DNA of 64,000 nt from Gracilaria gracilis (taxonomy: Eukaryota > Rhodophyta > Florideophyceae > Gracilariales > Gracilariaceae), in the NCBI GenBank assembly GCA_030374805.1, contig JARGSG010000265.1, positions 124,001 through 188,000 of the forward strand, given 5' to 3'. The translations under genes were made by a program, and so were the position numbers. Below are positions 32,560 to 44,324 of this stretch, one piece after another. Numbering within the stretch: the first letter of the stretch is position 1; every line of letters begins with the position of its first letter. The notes below the pieces were generated by a model. The model saw only the letters and a list, made by a program, of their open reading frames with translations, was not told the origin of the DNA and did not search any database.

Positions 32560-32798
32560 TACATGCGTCGACTTCTGAAACTAGCGAAAATGGAAGATGT
32601 ATGCTAGTTGTACTTTGAAACAAACTAGGTTTCATGGAAATAAATGCTAGTCATTCTTTCCAAAAAACTAGCACACGTGAATGAATCGAAATATTTGGGG
32701 AAATTTAGTCTTCCAAATTTCGATAATTTCACGGGTTTCCGGGTCACTTTAATTCGGTCACTTTTGACAGCTAAACTAGCATTCCGAGAACCCCGACG
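32560..32798. repeat. Element 1 terminus with subterminal CTAG repeats
   Basis: The final 27 bases (32772-32798) match the giant element terminus at 12033-12059 with one difference (CCCC for CACC). The upstream 200 bp carries GAAACTAGCG, ATGCTAGTTG, AAACTAGGTT, ATGCTAGTCA and AAACTAGCAC. It aligns over its length with the reverse complement of 41309-41520. The other end of element 1 was not found; it should lie near 29.9 kb. Confidence 0.8.
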
Positions 32799-35700
32799 AA
32801 GTATACCATATGTGTTTTCTATGGCTTACATCATGTAAGATGACTGGCAATTGAATTGAAATCAAGGCGCAAACGTCGAACGGTGGTGTCGGTCGGTAGG
32901 GAGTACAGATTTGGTAACGGAAATAGGACGTGAGTTTTTTGTGCTTCCGAAGAGCACGACGATCGAGGACTTCGAATGCCGGAGAACGCTATTCGAACAA
33001 CAATACTTTCATAAGTTCAAGGACAAAGTACTGCAATGGTACAAGTTTCTATATCGCGACAATCCTTCCATTTGAATGCCCTTCCTATAAAGACCTGAAT
33101 CTCCAGTATAGGTTTATTTTCGAAGGTTCTGGATATTCCGAGGCATCACATTCGACATATAGAGAGGTCATTTTGAATCGTGACCTTCCATTTTGAGACG
33201 TTCCGAATGTTACGGTCTCTTTATCCCAAATTAGAAAGCCCCAGCTCGAACGAAAGGCTTTAATACGCAGCCAAGCAGTCTGAAACTGACTTATGACCTA
33301 TGGGATTTCCATATCTTTCGATTCTGCAGCTATTCCTATGCAGGACATGACATTTTACGGTGTCGCACAATTCCTAGAGAAGAACGTTTGCTTCTCTGCT
33401 CTTTGCGGGGTAGCAGATATCGTAGTTCTCTCCACCCGCGATTCGCCGTTCAACTTCAATATAGGCGTCGAGAATCTCTAGCTGTCCTCCGAACAACTAC
33501 TGGTGGTGTTCTCACTCACGACTTTAATCCCCAATGAACTTAGGTGCTCCCAGAAGAGCAAACTAACAAGACCTATAATCTTTACTATCACAACCTTCCG
33601 GGCTCAGAAGAGAACTCTACCGGAAATTGAAGCCGCAGACACACGACCGTCTCTAGCACTCCTTACGGTCACATGACGCACTCGTTTGTCCTCTTCAACG
33701 ACGTTGCAGATCACTGGCCACACATTCTCGAAGCCCGTCCTCCCCAGTTGCATATATCGGCTCTGTAGCATCCATATTGGAACAGAAATCCAGAATAATG
33801 AACTGTAGAAGACATATTAGAACTCAGAGCAACATTTAAAACTGTAATGTCAAACTTCCATGTAATGCCACCAGTGCTAGTCAAGAAATATCCAACTCGC
33901 TTCTTGCTAAGCTCCAGGCGCAACCAAGGAGAGAGATCTCTGCGTATGCAACTTGTGCGGATTATAGATCCACATGCGACCAAATACACCGCATTGCCTT
34001 GACGTATGGTGGTTTAGCTTTCCAATCGGGGAAGGCCTACCTTAATGACAGTCTGGGCTATACGCTGGGGGATACCCACACAAACCTTGACATGCTCTAT
34101 CTACGATTTCTATTGTCCAGGATCCTTCTTTAAGTCTACGTGAAGCTTTGCATAGCGTGATGGAAATCATCAAAGCCGTGCTGGGTGCTAGAGCTCGGAA
34201 GCCAGACAGATCTTTCATTGAAAGAGGGAAATGTGAAAGACAGAAGTTAGAGCACCGAACTGGCAAGCATCCTGACCGTGAAGCTCTCAGAAGTACTTCC
34301 AATATAGTAGTAACAGCCCGCGACGACAATGATAAAACTCTTGCAGTTATTGACCATCCGCAGAATCAATACAATAGAACCTAACAATTGGAACATGGAA
34401 TAAGTAGATTGAATGTGTTTTGTGAACTTCAAACTCCTGTGGTTTATATGCATGACATTACTGATTGGCTCCCTGTAAGACGAACAGATGAGCTTCGGGG
34501 CAGAGTAGAAAAGTGCGGTTTGAAACAGGAAGGTTCTGGGGAAAGAGAAACGTGTTTGAGTGTGACTAAAGGAAATTTAGAGAAAAGAAAAAAGTATCAC
34601 CTCATGAGCTAGGACTGGCGTCGTTCATTACGAGTTGCAAAAGCTCGCAAACCCCCGCAAAGTAGCATGTGCACGGCGTGAGGGCGTCACAGTTGTAGCC
34701 GGGAAAGAGACCAATAGGGCTCTATGCTAGGGAGGTTTTACTGACTTGGCGTTCTATCAATGGAAAGAGATGACCTAAAAGAAGATCCTTGCTCAAGAAA
34801 GGATCCTCTGTAATTTGTCACATAGATACGGAGGTTGTACACCGTTATTCTACTATATGGACAGTGCGAAAATTCTCCGAGGGCCTTCAAGATCTTCTAA
34901 CCACCCGAGAACCTTGAACTGAAAGATCTCAGTGCCAAAGATCATACACATCCTTCATTTTTGATGGTTCTTTGCGCTTGCCCTAAAATCTGACTGAAAT
35001 CTCGGCTTCACGCCAGAACACATTTGACTGGCAATCAAATGGAGATGACTGCATGGCATCATGGATGCAGTTGTTTGGTTGAGTTTCTAGCACTGGGTGC
35101 CATGTGATGGCATTCGTATGCATGAATACATAGAAATATTTTTTCATGGCTCCCAGCAATCTTGTTCAAAAATGCACTTGATAATTTAATCAGCAGTCAA
35201 CTGTTTGATTGCAGTCCACACACTACTCCTAACACGTGTAAACCTTTCACAATCACCGCTCCACTCCCGTCCGGCCCTTTCTCTGGAAAAAATTCCAAAA
35301 TCTCCTGCTTCGACCCATTCCCTACAAGCAAAAACGTTAACCTCGACCCAAGTTTCACATCATGCTCAGCCATTTTGGAAATGTAAGCCACAATACTGAT
35401 ATCTTTCTGAACGATAAATCGCGCCGCAGAAAAGACAACCGCAAACGTTTTCGATATTACATGCTCCGTTTGCATCTCTCAGCAAACCCTTTTTCGTCTC
35501 CTACCGCTGTAAGGCGGTTCCGGAACCGCACCGATATAGCATGTGCATACGCTTTGGCGATTGTTCTCGAGCACGTTCGGTGAAATCAACTTCCGCATTA
35601 CATCCTTCACATCATGAGACGCTGTGAGAGGTATTTCAATGCTCTGTGTATGATTCGCCTCAAGTCAAAACATTCCAACCCCCTCCCAGCTCATGTGAAT

Positions 35701-36399
35701 CATATGGTTCTAGTCCGTCACCACTGCATTTGGGACCAACGCATTGATCAACGGCCCATAAGAGTACGCCCACCGTAGCTTCTTCATGGACACAGCATCC
35801 GGTTAACAGGAAGCAAGTAGAAGGGGAAGCAATTGCGAGGAATGTTGATTTGCGACTACTTGGAACAAGTCTCACGAGTCTGGTGTTAGTTATAGTTCGC
35901 CATCCAACCACTAGGGCTGCAACGAAATCTCTTAAAGTGACTTTCCCCCCAGAAGAGCATTGCCAGTGTGAATGAGATCTGACATTCTAGCGAAATTGTT
36001 TTCTGCGAAGCATCCAGAATAAAATTCTAATCACACCCCAATTTGCATCCGTGGCAGCAGGAACATTACATGTTTGCCTTGCTGTTCTTACTTGGCGAGA
36101 ACGGCATAGGTGACAAATCGAGGCTCTCAAACGAAGTAGAGATGTCAAACACATCTCACCGTTACATTTCCCACTTTGCGTCTTATGCAAATCACTTTTA
36201 CAGCGCACGTTACGACTGTCAATTCGCCGGTTACGAGATGGACGACTTAGAAAACATATAAATTGATAGACGCTGTAGCATAAAACCCAAAAACGGAAAT
36301 TTATCATATGAGTGCCGATGCCTACACTCTGGGAGAGGCTAACCAGCGATAGAACCCTCAATGGTTCTATTAAGGGTCGTCGTAACTCCACAAGAGTCG
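32799..36399. other. No gene recognised
   Basis: Only short ORFs. A minus-strand frame at 35197-35475 (SRLTFLLVGNGSKQEILEFF) is vaguely like a glycosyltransferase strand-loop, and 35660-35911 lies upstream on the same strand, but neither can be assigned. Sequence around 33000-34000 reads like decayed coding sequence with many stops. I see no LTR or terminal inverted repeat. Confidence 0.4.
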
Positions 36400-37196
36400 A
36401 CTGAAATAACCTCGGAGGTTGAAAAAACGTAAATGTAACGTAACTCCAGACGCCGAAAGACACCAGGAAGACATTCGAAATGTTCCGTCCCGGAAGGACA
36501 GTCAACACACAAAGACTCTATTGTAAGGCACAACTGAATCGGGTGCATGGGCGAGGCCAAGCCGTCACGAAGGGAAGTAGAAAATTGAACGGAGAATCGG
36601 CTAGAAACCATGCGTGTGAGTGTAGGTATCCTCACAAAAGCCACAAGTCTACAGTAGTAGAGAACGAAGGAGATCCGTCGCAGCGAGGAAGGGCAGAAGT
36701 AAGAAGTAAACGGACGATAGAGTACGGTAAACACCGGGGTTATCACTGTACATGGCCGAACGCGACACAATCCGAAAACAACTGTCATAAATCGGTTTTT
36801 TAGAGTACGCAGGGAGGATAGATTACCAGTAGGCAACGTAATTTATCTCTTTAGAGCAGTGGATGACCACCAAATGCGAAAATGTTTGGAGCAAACCATG
36901 GTTCGGGGAAATTTACTATGCGCGCCGGCGTCGATGCCAACGCGCCAAGTAGTGAGCTCACGTATGCAAATAATTAATTAAACTAAATAAATTAGCCCCA
37001 AGCAAAGTGGTAATTGCCCACGCTCCGTGGCAATCATTCTACGTGTACCTGGCCACCTCCTGACTCATCCGTAATCCACCTGTCCATCCCACCGTAGTGG
37101 TTACTACTTTTCATATACTTCTGCTAGAAGCAACCAACTGATACATCGGAATATGATTCAGTACTGAGAAACCTCAGTAAGCGGGCATTGCACCAC
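36400..37196 (-). repeat. Diverged family A LTR
   Basis: The right end GCGGGCATTGCACCACA (to 37196) and the internal segments AACACCGGGG...CGAACGCGACA and GCAAACCATGGTTCGGGGAAATTTACT match the family A LTRs. The left end is uncertain (about 36340-36400). On the minus strand the bases entering the LTR are purine-rich (GAGGATGGACGAA), which makes this the 3' LTR of a minus-strand element. Confidence 0.6.
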
Positions 37197-37253
37197 ATTC
37201 GTCCATCCTCAGGCGGAATTATTACCCCGCAGAGAAAAACGACGGCCCCAACG

Positions 37254-38990
37254 ATGTCTTCTTTAGGCTCGTCGGTAACTTCTACATCACCAACGAACTC
37301 GCTTGCAACCGCAGGGTACCACGCTCTACAGCTTCCTCCTGAAACCTCGGCTATGAATACCCTTCATTTTCTTACTCCCTTCTCGGTCTTACGATCATTG
37401 CAAACCAACAACCTTATACAGAGAGATTCACCGGATTCCGTTCCGTGCTACTACCAAGGGCAGGCACACACTACTTCGAACCACGGACATCCGTCCGGGA
37501 CAGTGGCTCATGCTTCCGAGCAAGGGCATCCACCGGCTCCAGTACGGGTAGCAGGGTTTCTTTGGACAACTCCCTCGTGAAGCTTGAACCGAATCATCTG
37601 CAAACGTCCATGCTTCTCTGGCTTGCGCCCTGGGTCTATCCAATATCGTTGTTCGAAGACGACCGGGTTTCCAATGACACAGCGCTATCGTCACCACCTC
37701 GTAGGATTGGCGCGGTCGGATTGCCATGCATACTTAGCAGTGTCTCTGCTATGTGGGCGAGTCTCGTGCGCTGGGTCACACCGGGCTTGTGCGGATTCGA
37801 TACTAATGGCAAAACCAGGCTCTGTTCAAGTTCCTCATCCAGCGAGAGATGATGTTTGACTTGGAAAAATCCCGGACTCACAAGGAGATAAGCTTTTGGG
37901 ACTGCCTTTTTCCGTTAGAGACTTTCAATTCGTGAGAATTACTGGCTGCCACAAAAGGGCATGTGTTGGCGAAGATTGATCATTCGGGCCCAGTTCTGCT
38001 ATCTTGAGCATCGATTCCGATCTGTTTTCCCCAGAAGTTCTTCCGCTTTGAGCGTCGTTGCCGATCTCGTTTCGGGTAGTTCATCCCTTATCAAAACGTA
38101 GAAGTGGAGTGCATTGCTCCCGCGGACCGAGAAGGTCACCATGTCTCTTAGCCAACCTGGTGGGCCTAGTCCGGGGCATGCCGGGCGTGCTTTATCGGGT
38201 TACCCCTGTTATTCATCTATCTAGAATCATACCTGTTGACAGATACGCGTAGCCGGCTTTGGTGGGTGGTCGTCAGGATATGGGCAGTTCGTTCAACGAT
38301 ATATTTTTCATCGATGCTTACGAGCAGGACAGACTCTGGTTCATCCCTCCGCATGTGGGGGCAGCCATGTGCCAATGGGACGTAATCGTTCTTCCTGGGG
38401 GCCTGGCAAACGCCGAAGAAGTTCTCGACTTGGTCGATTACGTGGACAGTACTCACTGGAAAACGGTCCCGATTGGGCAGAGTGGCCGGCTAATCGATGG
38501 CGGAGGGAATAGCCCAGGCCTGGGCTGAAATACCGCGTTACCGGTAGATTTGATCTATTTCGATCCGTGGGCACAACGGGAAATATCCAGGCAGGAAGCA
38601 GCCGAACTCTGGAATGCTCCAAAGAAAATCCGAGACCCTCATCTGATAAGGTTTGTCAATTCGGACGATTACTGCGGCGCAAGCGGGGAGAAATGAATCC
38701 ATGTTGGACAAAAAACTCGACGCGGCGAGCAATGATAACGGGGCCCAGGTTGTCGGTACTTCTAGAAAGAATGAAAAGCCCCTTCCACAGGAGTCTCAGC
38801 CCGAAGTTGCGGTGGAAGCTACCGAGCCTCAACAATTTACGGCCATGGCGGAAAGTTTTTCTTGGGCACCGAAATTGCGACGAGCGATTTGGACGCCATG
38901 CGGGAGGCCCCTGCGCAACGCGTCGCCGGAACTCAACCTTCGAATAAAAATAGAGATACAAACCTGTAGAATTGGGTCTTAGAGAACCCA
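37254..38990 (+). pseudogene. Family A antisense ORF remnant
   Basis: A decayed homologue of the antisense ORF in element B. An ATG at 37254 starts MSSLGSSVTSTSPTNSL. LLWLAPWVYPISLFEDDRVS (about 37610) parallels APWFFPAAVRDEDLIGDYV in B. The best match is 38259-38528: DIFFIDAYEQDRLWFIPP and VLDLVDYVDSTHWKTVP against VLWDVYDTYRLWYMNP and LLDIMDQINWALVP. It then continues across a TGA into LIYFDPWAQREI (B: LSYDPWTRQHI). Several stops and frame changes make it non-functional. It lies antisense to the pol remnant at 39380-41281 and begins 57 bp inside the LTR, as in B. Confidence 0.65.
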
Positions 38991-39379
38991 GTGACGGGGC
39001 TGGCATTTATCCACAGATCTTTTTATAGCAAGGTAAACCACCCACTTGTAGACTATTTCGTCTATGAAGTGTTCTCCCGTTGTCCCTCGTAGAGAGTTCG
39101 GTATATGACGTGGCGTGCGCGGAAATGCAAACCCTTCCGAGAGAGGAAATCCACGCCTTGGATCTTTTTACGAGCAAGCTGAATAGAAGAAATCTATCCG
39201 GTAAGTTCTCGAAACCTCAAGCACGACCACTGTCAAAAATTTGGCACTTCTGCGTGGAACCATCCAAGCCATGAAGTTTTTAAATAACTCTTCCGTTTTT
39301 ACGGTCATCCTATCCCACTTAAACATTTTCCAGCGCCACTGGTGGGGCATTCTTCTTTCGTTGAAGGTATTGAACCCCA

Positions 39380-41281
39380 TTGAAACGTCGAAGATACTAG
39401 ATCGGTTAGGCGTGTACTGAGCCATATCGCACCCGTACCAACGGACGTGGGAACGTATTATACCGTTCTGGTTCTAGTAATACTCTTCCATTTGGTCGTC
39501 GATGTACTCGTGCAGGTATACTTACCGGCCCTGCTCAGTCCTCGTTACAGCTGCGTGCCTATCGTCCTGTGAAGGATAGCTCCCCCTGTCGGGTGTCACT
39601 GCGCGCGTTTTGGTCAAGAAAACGGTCCTCCTCGGAGATAGACTCGTTACTGAGCGTACCGTAAGTCGGCGTGCGTCGCGGCGAATCGAAAGCCTGCGTG
39701 TCCAAGCCGGTTTCGACGGTGGTTTCGACCAGTACGACGCGGCGTTCCTGCGTTCCCGGCGGGTGGGGCACCGTTGCAAGAGAACTCCGTGCTGGCACGT
39801 AAATTGGGCTGCGTGTGGCCATTTCGATCTCTAATTGGATCCACCTCCCTCTATAAGGTGAGCGTGGTAACACTCGCAAAGTGGCGACGACCTGTCGTTT
39901 CGTTCCCGCCGTTTACTTTCGGGGAGTCCGGGCTCCTGGCGTTGCATCCGACAGTGCTGGGCGCAGCGCGTACCGTACCGCGCACTTGAAAATTCCTCGC
40001 CTCGCTTGTCGCGTCCTGATCGTCCATGAAGCGACTGGTGCCCTGAGCGAGCGGTTCCTTCCCGGGTAGGACGCCAAGGGCTACCCAGACGCTTCAACTT
40101 CGCGCAACTGTGCTTGGCGTTATGGCCGTTTGCACCGGCCGTATCGGAGGTACAGTTCCACTTCTAGCCGTGGACTTCAGTGCTGCCTTGGCAGCTGCGG
40201 TGAGCGCGAACAATGAAACACTCAACTTAATCTCTTGTGTGTCTGGATTCGCTCCACCCACCCGAGCTGGTATCTTGGTACGATGCTGTTTTTATCAATG
40301 GGGGAGGAAAATTCAGTGTCCCTCTCCGCTTCTTCGTGAACTTCCGCAGATTGCGGTTTAGCTGAGGGTGCAGTGGTGAATATTGCGCCCGTATTTCGTG
40401 TGCCACGGTTTCCCTGCCCCGCGATGGCGGAAAATTTTCGGCTGAAGTTACCACCTCTTTTCTTTAGACGGAGGGCCACGGATAAAAGTGAGCGTTCGAC
40501 AACGCGAGTAGTGTCCAGTCGAGCAGGTTGAAGAGAAGGATGGCCATACTGGCTAATGATGTTTTCCCATGTTATCGGTGTATCCGACTACATTGGGAGG
40601 TCTGACAGTCCTCAGTTCAGGTGCGGTGGAATCAATGGACAATTCAGCACTGTTGTGTCCCAGAATGCCTGTTCCGTAGTGATCTGGTTGATGGGTGCCA
40701 GTAAGACCTCAGACGATGGTGGTGGGTCTAAGACGATGCGATCACGGGACATCCTCTTAAGCACGTCCCTGATTTCAGTACCATTATGTCCTTCGCGATA
40801 GAAATTACCTTGAACCGTCCATCCGCAACGAGCGGGAGCTTATGTGGTCTCTCCTTATCATGGTTGTAGTTTTCCTTCCGTACGATGACAAAGCTCCTGG
40901 CCTTAATTGACGATGTGTTACTTCCTTGCAAGCGACCATAGAAATAACGCTTGTAATCTGCTTCGGTCTAAGCCATGGATTGGCGATTGGCAAGCACCAA
41001 CATATTGAGACAATGCTTCGATTTCTGGCTGTAGCTACCAACAGAGAGGAAATTACCCAGCGTAGTCTGTGATCCCAACGCCACAAGCGGAGGGGTAACG
41101 GATAACACCAACTCAAATGGGGAGACACCAGTAGTCCTGTGCACCTGCGTGTCGCACGCAAACGTGGGGGCGTCAGTGTACAAGTCACATGGTTTTGGGT
41201 GCTCAGCAACCTAACAATTGAGAGATGCTAGCATTGTCTGTTTGAACCGCTCGAAATTGCCAATTACACTCGCGATGGCAA
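39380..41281 (-). pseudogene. Family A integrase C-terminus, linker and chromodomain remnant
   Basis: On the minus strand from 41281: IGNFERFKQTMLASLN (catalytic-Glu region of integrase), a TAG, then VAEHPKPCDLYTDAPTFACD and TTGVSPFELVLSVTPPLVAL, matching element B integrase (GQFERYNRTILVALRHYIAD, FYAYNTQVHSTTKLAPFDLV). After a long decayed linker, a chromodomain-like end lies near 39400-39520 (EYIDDQMEEYY, HVRWYGCDMAQYTPN). DNA transposon element 2 begins at 41282, exactly where integrase is cut, so the upstream pol has been displaced to the right or lost. Confidence 0.7.
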
Positions 41282-41520
41282 CGTCGGTGTTCTCGGAATG
41301 CTAGTTTAGGTGTCAAAATGATGGAATTAAAATGACCGGGAAACCCGTAAAATTATTCAAACTTGAAAGACTTAATTTCCGAAAATATTTCCACATTCCC
41401 ACATGTGCTGGTTTTTCCCAAAGATTTATTTGCACATATTCCCATCACTGCTAGTTTCAATGGAAGACAAACTAGGATGTTACTTTCGCTCATGCTAGTT
41501 TCTCAGGACAATGTAAGTGT
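41282..41520. repeat. Element 2 terminus with subterminal CTAG repeats
   Basis: 41282-41308 is the inverted copy of the terminus at 12033-12059. ACTGCTAGTTTC, CAAACTAGGA and ATGCTAGTTTC follow. It is inserted into the integrase codons of a family A element. No matching right end was found before 48.1 kb. Confidence 0.8.
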
Positions 41521-41557
41521 GTAAGTGGAACATATTTAGAAATATAGGTCCTCAAAT

Positions 41558-43430
41558 GTGGATATATATAAATATATAAGTGGTTATGGAATAGGAAGAG
41601 AAGAATGTAAAAGCAAAACATGCAATTATTATCTCACTATTGAAACGCCTTCCCCTCGAGTACAACCATCTCGTTCATTCCGTTCCACCGTCCGTGCAGA
41701 ATATCTTGCTCCCCGTTACGCACCCTTCTTTCCTCGGACTTCCCACAAGCGTTTCTCGTCAAGCACAATTGCTCCATTGCAGCCTCCTCCTTCTTCGATT
41801 GCACCATCTTCGCTATCGAACGCCAACAGAGGGGATGCCTCAACCGCCTCTCCGCCAAAAACCGTTTCCTTTCACTTAGTGTTTGGCCTAACCGACTTCC
41901 CTGACGCGCAAAGCGTTACACGTCCAGCTCTAAAATCCTTCCATCACTTCCCGTTCATCCGGCCAATCGCCCTTCCGACAAGTTTTCTTTCGCTTAAGAC
42001 GACTCCTAACATCAGAAACAGCTTTCCCTATGCGTCCATACCCCAAAAGAATATCATATGACCAGCATCACCCTCTGCTATCTCTACCTCTTTCGACCTC
42101 TCCAAGTTCCCTATCCTTCTCTCTTTTCAAAAACCCTACTTGAAAGGCATGGTTCACTAGAAGCTATCCATCGCCTACACCCCAGGCCACGGCAAGGCGG
42201 ACCAGCTCATATCTCTGCCTCCCGACTCCAACTTCTTCGAATTTGCCTTCTAAAACGCCGCCTCCCACACTACCCAGTGCCTTGTACTTCAAGCAACCTC
42301 TTCCAGCACAGAATCAGTACCATCCGTTTCGCCCACATCATTCTCTGTCACTCACAGCAACCACTCTGGAACACCAGTTTTGGGAACGGCAAAACCCATG
42401 TTTCCAAATGGCAAGGCGCCTGGAAAATTCCTACAACCACTCTCCCACTCAGTTTTCCATATGACTGCTTCCACCTCTCTCGCTTTCGCCCACCGCAAGA
42501 CCGTCCTCCCTCAAGGCCGAAATCGTAAAGGCCTCCAATGCCTCCTTCGTCTGATAGACAGTAGACACAGTATCGACTACTTCATGGGCTTCGTTCAAAA
42601 AAAATCTTCGACAAGTCCTCCACCTTCCTCAAAACTCCCACCATGCCCTCCACCACGATCAAATTGTACCTCTTAACTTTTTCAAACCCTTCCGTGGCAA
42701 GTGTATCATTACAATCTCATCTTTCTCGTCTATTTGTCCAGTTCGTTCTACCCAAACACCCCCTTGCCCGAGGTCGATAGCGTCTCTCATATCCCATTGC
42801 ACATGCTCTGCTCTACAAAAATGGAACTCGTTCTGCTTGTCGTCTCTGAACTCTCTCAAACTCGTCTCATCTCCAGTCTCATTGGCTTACCGTTATAAGA
42901 CGATCATGCCCCCCCCCCCCCTCCACTGTGACCAAACAATTGAGAGCTACTGGAACGTAATTCCAGAAGCAAAGAAAATCCTCTCTATCTTCTACTCCAC
43001 CGGTCCCCGACACCCATGCCACTGATGAACGGCCTCCCGCTCTGACCTCCCTCTACATATTTCAGACCTTTCCCTAGATTCAGGAACCAGACCCTTGCCG
43101 CACGCAAGTTACACTCCCCAGTTCTACAAAAATCTTGCGACACCAAGCGACAAACCATGGAAACCCCCCACTTCCAAAATAATCTTCCCTCTCCGAGTCC
43201 AACTCTCCTGTAAACGTCATCCGAGGCTTTTTTCCGGATAATATCTTCCCCTTCGATCGATTCCTTGAATTCCAACTAGCGTTTTCAAGCTAATCACCCA
43301 GGCCTTCATTGATCCATTCATGACAGAAGCATTCTTTGCAGTACTCGGTTCCCTTAAGTCTCGCCAATTCTTCCATTCCGTGCGTTCTTCCATTCTCGAA
43401 CAATCAAGCATGATCCTGGCAATTTCGAGA
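41558..43430 (+). pseudogene. Plavaka/CACTA-like transposase pseudogene (element 2)
   Basis: The plus-strand homologue of the transposase at 29892-32458, heavily frameshifted. Matching pieces are MELVLLVVSELSQTRLISSL (42822; element 1 MELVQLTISKLLDHLLTSGL), VIPEAKKILSIFYSTGPRHP (about 42960) and FFHSVRSSILEQSSMILAIS (about 43370; element 1 VRTSILKHSNTILAAI). It starts about 280 bp inside the terminus, the same layout as element 1. Homology ends near 43430, so the C-terminal third is missing. A run of 13 C at 42909-42921 falls in the frame. Confidence 0.7.
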
Positions 43431-44324
43431 CCGCCGATTGGTAAAGTAGTGTGTTAGTGTGCCCTGTAGTCATATGATATGGTTTAAATAGGAATGAAGC
43501 ATGTAAGTGAGCGTATGTTACGGCGATCGTGAAGAAAATACGAAGTATGGAACGTCACGCGCGATGGAGGTAGGTGCAAAGAGTCCGAACGCCCTGAACA
43601 CATAGTAGGGATTCTCAACAAACGGTTGACTCTAACTCTGAAGAAGGAATATTAATTTCGTGGAGAGGAACCTTACCGGTTATTCTTAGTGGGTTGGGGA
43701 GGAGAAAAGTTACATTTGTAGGTGCACCTCTACATTGTGGGAACGCATTACAGTCTGCGAAGGCCTAGGCACCACGTGCAAGTTGGGGTCTGCTCAATAT
43801 CTAAAACTTTGACTACCTGTACTAGTTTTTGTACAGCTCGTCTGACATGTAATCTTCCCACGTCTGCGAGCAGGCACACTCTTCCTATTGCCGACACATC
43901 CCTCACTATCTAAGGCATTCGTGGGCTCCATTTTAAATACCATTCGGTGGGGTACAATATGTTTTAGTGTAGCAAGAAGGGGTTTCCCATATCACCAAAT
44001 CATCTCCGTCAGTCATGTTACAAAAATATTAACCGAGTGACCGTATTAAATGTTTAGAACTATGCTATGTGTACGAAAACCCACAATCAAAGAGCATATT
44101 ACCGCACTTGCATGAGGCCACTGTTCTTTTCAAAAGCTTCATTTTGTTTGGCAATGGAGGTATCATGAACCTCAAAGACACTCAATCAGATACCACCCAC
44201 TTTGCTAGATCAGTTAGGCAGCCCACCGAGTTGTTATTTCTATTAATTCGTAATAGCGATAAAGACTCACTTTAGCCCGGCTCGCTATTTATATGCAGAA
44301 AGAGACACCAGCAAAGTAAAAAGT
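43431..44324. other. No gene recognised
   Basis: AT-rich sequence between the truncated transposase and the hairpin array. Nothing is recognised beyond short ORFs. Confidence 0.4.

Noticed and set aside
35197-35475. Glycosyltransferase fragment
   Set aside because: One short strand-loop resemblance only; no neighbouring motif in frame, too weak to call.
42909-42921. Run of 13 C as a functional signal
   Set aside because: It lies inside a decayed transposase frame and is most likely a slippage or sequencing-sensitive homopolymer.
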